Positions 58,657 to 64,000 of a stretch of 64,000 nt of DNA are shown piece after piece (the first letter of the stretch is position 1; each line of letters starts with the position of its first letter). The DNA is taken from positions 132,001-196,000 of the forward strand of contig OZ038402.1 in the NCBI GenBank assembly GCA_964036045.1, given 5' to 3'. The notes beneath the pieces are model-generated. The model had not been told where the DNA came from and made no database searches. It was given only the letters and a program-made list of their open reading frames with translations. The DNA is from Eutreptiella sp. 'Long Island Sound 2002' (taxonomy: Eukaryota > Euglenozoa > Euglenophyceae > Eutreptiales > Eutreptiaceae). Position numbers and translations under genes: made by a program.

Positions 58657-61600
58657 TTCCTCCCCGGTCCTCCCCGCCTCCTCCCCGGTCCTCCCCGCAT
58701 CTTCTCCAGTTCTCCCCGCATCCTCCCCGGTCCTCCCCGCATCCTCCCCGATCCTCCCCGCATCCTCCCCGATCCTCCCCGCATCCTCCCCGGTTCTCCC
58801 CGCATCCTCCCCGGTCCCCCTCGCATCCTCCCCGGCCCTCCCCGCCTCCTCCCCGGTCCTCCCCGCATCCTCTCCGGTTCTCCCCGCATCCTCCCCGGTC
58901 CTCCCCGCATCCTCCCCGATCCTCCCCGCATCCTCCCCGATCCTCCCCGCATCCTCCCCGGTTCTCCCCGCATCCTCCCCGGTCCCCCTGGCATCCTCCC
59001 CGGTCCTCCCCGCATCCTCCCCGGTCCTCCCCGCCTCCTCCCCGGTCCTCCCCGCATCCTCTCCGGTTCTCCCTGCATCCTCCCCGGTCCTCCCCGCATC
59101 CTCCCCGATCCTCCCCATATCCTCCCCGATCCTCCCCGCATCCTCCCCGGTTCTCCCCGCATCCTCCCCGATCCTTCCCGCATCCTCCCCGATCCTCCCC
59201 ACATCCTCCCCGGTCCCCCTCGCATCCTCCCCGGTCCTCCCCGCCTCCTCCCCGGTCCTCCCCGCATCCTCTCCGGTTCTCCCCGCATCCTCCCCGGTCC
59301 TCCCCGCATCCTCCCCGATCCTCCCCGCATCCTCCCCGATCCTCCCCGCATCCTCTCCGGTTCTCCCCGCATCCTCCCCGGTCCTCCCCGCATCCTCCCC
59401 GATCCTCCCCATATCCTCCCCGATCCTCCCCGCATCCTCCCCGGTTCTCCCCGCATCCTCCCCGATCCTTCCCGCATCCTTCCCGGTCCTCCCCGCATCC
59501 TCCCCGGTCCTCCCCGCATCCTCCCCAGTCCTCCCCGCATCCTCCCCGATCCTCCCCGCATCCTCCCCGCATCCTCCCCGCATCCTCCCCGCATCCTCCC
59601 CGGTTCTCCCTGCATCCTCCCCAGTCCTCCCCGCATCCTCCCCGATCCTCCCCGCATCCTCCCCGCATCCTCCCCGCATCCTCCCCGCATCCTCCCCGGT
59701 TCTCCCTGCATCCTCCCCGGTCCTCCCCGCATCCTCCCCGATCCTCCCCGCATCCTCCCCGCATCCTCCCCGCATCCTCCCCGCATCCTCCCCGCATCCT
59801 CCCCGGTTCTCCCTGCATCCTCCCCGGTTCTCCCCGCATCCTCCCCAGTCCTCCCCGCATCCTCCCCGGTCCTCCCCGCATCCTCCCAGGTTCTCCCGGC
59901 ATCCTCCCCGGTCCTCCCCGCATCCTCCCTGGTCCTCCCCGCATCCTCCCCGATTCTCCCCGCATCCTCCCCGGTCCTCCCCGCATCCTCCCCGATCCCC
60001 CCCGCATCCTCCCCGGTCCTGCCCGCATCCTCCCCGGTCCTCCCCGCATCCTCCCCGGTCCTCCCCGCATCCTCCCCAGTCCTCCCCGCATCCTCCCCGA
60101 TCCTCCCCGCATCCTCCCCGCATCCTCCCCGCATCCTCCCCGCATCCTCCCCGGTTCTCCCTGCATCCTCCCCGCATCCTCCCCTCATCCTCCCCGCATC
60201 CTCCCCGGTTCTCCCTGCATCCTCCCCGGTTCTCCCCGCGTCCTCCCCGGTCCTCCCCGCATCCTCCCCGGTCCTCCCCGCATCCTCCCAGGTTCTCCCG
60301 GCATCCTCCCCGGTCCTCCCCGCATCCTCCCTGGTCCTCCCCGCATCCTCCCCGATTCTCCCCGCATCCTCCCCGGTCCTCCCCGCATCCTCCCCGATCC
60401 CCCCCGCATCCTCCCCGCATCCCCCCCGATCCTCCCCGCATCCTCCCCGATCCTCCCCGCATCCTCCCCGATCCTCCCCGCATCCTCCCCGATCCTCCCC
60501 GCATCCTCCCCGATCCTCCCCGCATCCTCCCCGATCCTCCCCGCATCCTCCCCGATCCGCCCCGCATCCTCCCCGGTCCTCCCCGCATCGTCCCCGATCC
60601 TCGCCAAATCCTCCCCGGTCCTCCCCGCATCCTCCCCGATCCTCCTGCCCGCATCCTCCCCGGTTCTCCCCGCATCCTCCCCGGTCCTCCCCGCATCCTC
60701 CCCGGTCATCACCGCATCCTCCCCGATCCTCCCCGCATCCTCCCCGCATCCTCCCCGGTCCTCCCCGCACCCTCCTCGGTTCTCCCTGCATCCTCCCCGG
60801 TCCTCCCCGCATCCTCCCCGGTTCTCCCCGCATCCTCCCAGGTCCTCCCCGCATCCTCCCCGGTCCTCCCCGCATCCTCCCCGGTTCTCCCCGCATCCTC
60901 CCCGGTCCTCCCCACATCCTCCCCGCATCCTCCCCGATCCTCCCCGCATCCTCCCCGGTCCTCCCCGCATCCTCCCCGGTCCTCCCCGCATCCTCCCCGG
61001 TCCTCCACGCATCCTCTCCGGTTCTCCCCGCATCCTCCCCGGTCCTCCTTGCATCCTCCCCGCGTCCTCCCCGCATCCTCCCCGGTCCCCCCCCCGCATC
61101 CTCTCAGATCCTCCCCGCATCCTCCCCGGTCCTCCCCGCATCCTCCCCGGTTCTCCCCGCATCCTCCCCGGTCCTCCCCGCATCCTCCCTGGTCCTCCCC
61201 GCATCCTCCCCAATCCTCCCCGCATCCTCACCGGTCCTGACCGCATCCTCCCCGATCCTCCCCGCATCCTCCCCGGTCCTCCCCGCATCCTCCCCGATCC
61301 TCCCCGCATCCTCCCCGATCCTCCCCGCATCCTCCCCGGACCTCCCCGCATCCTCCCCGGTCCTCTCCGCATCCTCCCCGGTCCTCCCCACATCCCCCCC
61401 GATCCTCCCCGCATCCTCCCCGATCCTCGCCGCATCCTCCCCGGTCCTCCCCGCATCCTCCCCGGTCTTCCCCGCATCCTCCCCGATCCTCCCCGGATCC
61501 ACCCCGATCCTCCCCGCATCCTCCCCGGTCCTCCCCGCATCCTCCCCGGTCCTCCCCGCATCCTCCCCGATCCTCCCCGCATCCTCCCCGATCCTCCCCG

Positions 61601-64000
61601 CATCCTCCCCGATCCTCCCCGCATCCTCCCCGGTCCTCCCCGCATCCTCCCCGGTCTTCCCCGCATCCTCCCCGATCCTCCCCGGATCAACCCCGATCCT
61701 CCCCGCATCCTCCCCGGTCCTCCCCGCATCCTCCCCGGTCCTCCCCGCATCCTCCCCGGACCTCCCCGCATCCTCCCCGGTCCTCCCCGCATCCTCCCCG
61801 GTCCTCCCCGCATCCTCCCCGGTTCTCCCCGCATCCTCCCCGGTCCTCCCCGCATCCTCCCCGATCCTCCCCGCATCCTCCCCGGTTCTCCCGGCATCCT
61901 CACCGGTCCTCCCCGCATCCTCCCCGATCCTCCCCGCATCCTCCCCGGTTCTCCCCGCGTCCTCCCCGGTCCTCCCCGCATCCTCCCCGGTCCTCCCCAC
62001 ATCCTCCCCGCATCCTGCCCGGTCCTGCCCGCATCCTCCCCGGTCCTCCCCGCATCCTCCCCGGTCCTCCCCGCATCCTCCACGGTCCTCCACACATCCT
62101 CTCCGGTTCTCCCCGCATCCTCCCCGATCCTCCCCGCATCCTCCCCGGTCCCCCCCCGCATCCTCCCCGATCCTCCCCGCATCCACCCCGGTCCTCCCCG
62201 CATCCTCCCCGGTCCTCCCCGCATCCTCCCCAATCCTAACCGCATCCGCCCCTATCCTCCCCGCATCCTCCCCGGATCTCCCCGCATCCTTCCCGGTCCT
62301 CCCCGCATCCTCCCCGGTCCTCGCCGCATCCTCCCCGATCCTCCCCGCATCCTCCCCGGTCCTCCCTGCATCCTCCCCGGTCCTCCCCGCATCCTCCCCG
62401 GTCCTCCCCGCATCCTCCCCGGTCCTCCCCGCATCCCCCCCAGTCCTCCCCGCATCCTCCCCGGTCCTCCCCGCATCCTCCCCGATCCTCCCAGCATCCT
62501 CCCAAGTCCTCCCCGCATCCTCCCCGGTCCTCCCCGCATCCTCCCCGCATCCTCCCCGGTCCTCCCCGCATCCTCCCCGGTCCTCCCCGCATCCTCCCCG
62601 GTTCTCCCCGCATCCTCCCCGGTCCCCCTCGCATCCTCCTCGGTCCTCCCCGCATCCTCCCCGGTCCTCCCCGCCTCCTCCCCGGTCCTCCCCGCATCCT
62701 CCCCGGTCCTCCCCGCATCCTCCCCGGTCCTCCCCGCATCCTCCCCGATCCTCCCCATATCCTCCCCGATCCTCCCCGCATCCTCCCCGGTTCTCCCCGC
62801 ATCCTCCCCGATCCTTCCCGCATCCTCCCCGGTCCTCCCCGCATCCTCCCCGGTCCTCCCCGCATCCTCCCCAGTCCTCCCCGCATCCTCCCTGATCCTC
62901 CCCGCATCCTCCCCGCATGCTCCCCGCATCCTCCCCGCATCCTCCCCGGTCCTCCCCGCATCCTCCCAGGTTCTCCCGGCATCCTCCTCGGTCCTCCCCG
63001 CATCCTCCCTGGTCCTCCCCGCATCCTCCCCGATTCTCCCCGCATCCTCCCCGGTCCTCCCCGCATCCTCCCTGGTCCTCCCCGCATCCTCCCCGATTCT
63101 CCCCGCAACCTCCCCGATCCCCCCCGCATCCTCCCCGATCCTCCCCGCATCCCCCCCGATCCTCCCCGCATCCTCCCCGATCCTCCCCGCATCCTCCCCG
63201 ATCCTCCCCGCACCCTCCCCGATCCTCCCCGCATCCTCCCCGATCCTCCCCGCATCCTCCCCGATCCTCCCCGCATCCTCTCCGATCCTCCCGCATCCTC
63301 CCCGGTCCTCCCCGCATACTCCCCGATCCTCCCAGCATCCTCCCCGATCCGCCCCGCATCCTCCCCGGTCCTCCCCGCATCGTCCCCGATCCTCCCCAAA
63401 TCCTCCCCGGTCCTCCCCGCATCCTCCCCGATCCTCCTCCCCGCATCCTCCCCGGTTCTCCCCGCATCCTCCCCGGTCCTCCCCGCATCCTCCCCGGTCA
63501 TCACCGCATCCTCCCCGATCCTCCCCGCATCCTCCCCGCATCCTCCCCGGTCCTCCCCGCACCCTCCTCGGTTCTCCCTGCATCCTCCCCGGTCCTCCCC
63601 GCATCCTTCCCGGTTCTCCCCGCATCCTCCCAGGTCCTCCCCGCATCCTCCCCGGTCCTCCCTGCATCCTTCCCGGTTCTCCCCGCTTCCTCCCCGGTCC
63701 TCCCCGCATCCTCCCCGGTCCTGCCCACATCCTCCCCGCATCCTCCCCGATCCTCCCCGCATGCTCCCCGGTCCTCCCCGCATCCTCCCCGGTCCTCCCC
63801 GCATCCTCCCCGGTCCTCCACGCATCCTCTCCCGTTCTCCCCGCATCCTCCCCGGTCCTCCCTGCATCCTCCCCGCGTCCTCCCCGCATCCTCCCCGGTC
63901 CCCCCCCCGCATCCTCTCCGATCCTCCCCGCATCCTCCCCGGTCCTCCCCGCATCCTCCCCGGTTCTCCCCGCATCCTCCCCGGTCCTCCCCGCATCCTC
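58657..64000. repeat. Second 21-bp satellite, pyrimidine-rich, runs off the right edge
   Basis: The unit is CCTCCCCGCAT (11 bp) plus CCTCCCCGGT or CCTCCCCGAT (10 bp), 21 bp in all and about 254 units in view. It starts abruptly after CATGTT of the palindromic satellite. The plus strand is almost all C and T, so the minus strand is a chain of GGGGAGGA blocks. Proline-rich and Gly/Arg/Glu-rich open frames on the two strands are by-products of the period and are not called. Confidence 0.95.

Noticed and set aside
27871-63996. Very long open frames (up to 6789 codons) on both strands, including large proline-rich and Gly/Arg-rich ones
   Set aside because: All frames of both strands are open together because the repeat periods are 21 bp and stop-free; there is no codon bias, domain or distinct start.

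Overview
This is eukaryotic nuclear DNA, most likely the subtelomere of a protist or alga; I cannot name the species. The case rests on GT-AG introns with matching phases, poly(A)-tailed retroinsertions with target-site duplications, a telomere-type CCCTAA tract, long satellite arrays, and a telobox-like Myb protein and a SET-domain protein with no prokaryotic operon layout. No rRNA, tRNA or CRISPR was seen.

Layout. 1-3413: minus-strand multi-exon gene that reads like a tyrosine recombinase, split by a 1713-bp TIR transposon (1377-3089). 3414-8231: array of a 418-bp satellite, split at 4489-6059 by a retroposed zinc-ribbon gene. 8232-8632: subtelomeric single-copy-like block. 8607-11525: array of GTCCGTCGGAC palindromes that decays left to right. 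11526-12534: old, diverged tandem duplication. 12535-13844: second copy of the recombinase block, lacking the transposon, so it is a natural empty site. 13845-16190: no recognised gene, one tiny 5'-truncated retroinsertion. 16190-25472: three tandem paralogous segments; the first two carry copies of a Myb/acidic/PIP-box gene and the third carries a SET-domain gene. 25473-27576: second 418-bp array. 27577-27968: second copy of the subtelomeric block. 27969-28000: five CCCTAA units. 28001-58656: 30.7 kb of a 21-bp palindromic satellite. 58657-64000 and beyond: an unrelated pyrimidine-rich 21-bp satellite.

The most interesting genes are the two linked Myb paralogues. Each joins an N-terminal Myb domain resembling the telomere-binding (telobox) class to a very acidic middle, a basic region and a near-perfect PCNA-interaction box at the extreme C-terminus. 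That domain order suggests a chromatin factor that could link telomere-like DNA to the replication clamp. Function is inferred only. The very long open frames over 28-64 kb arise because the satellite periods are multiples of three and contain no stops; they are not annotated as genes.
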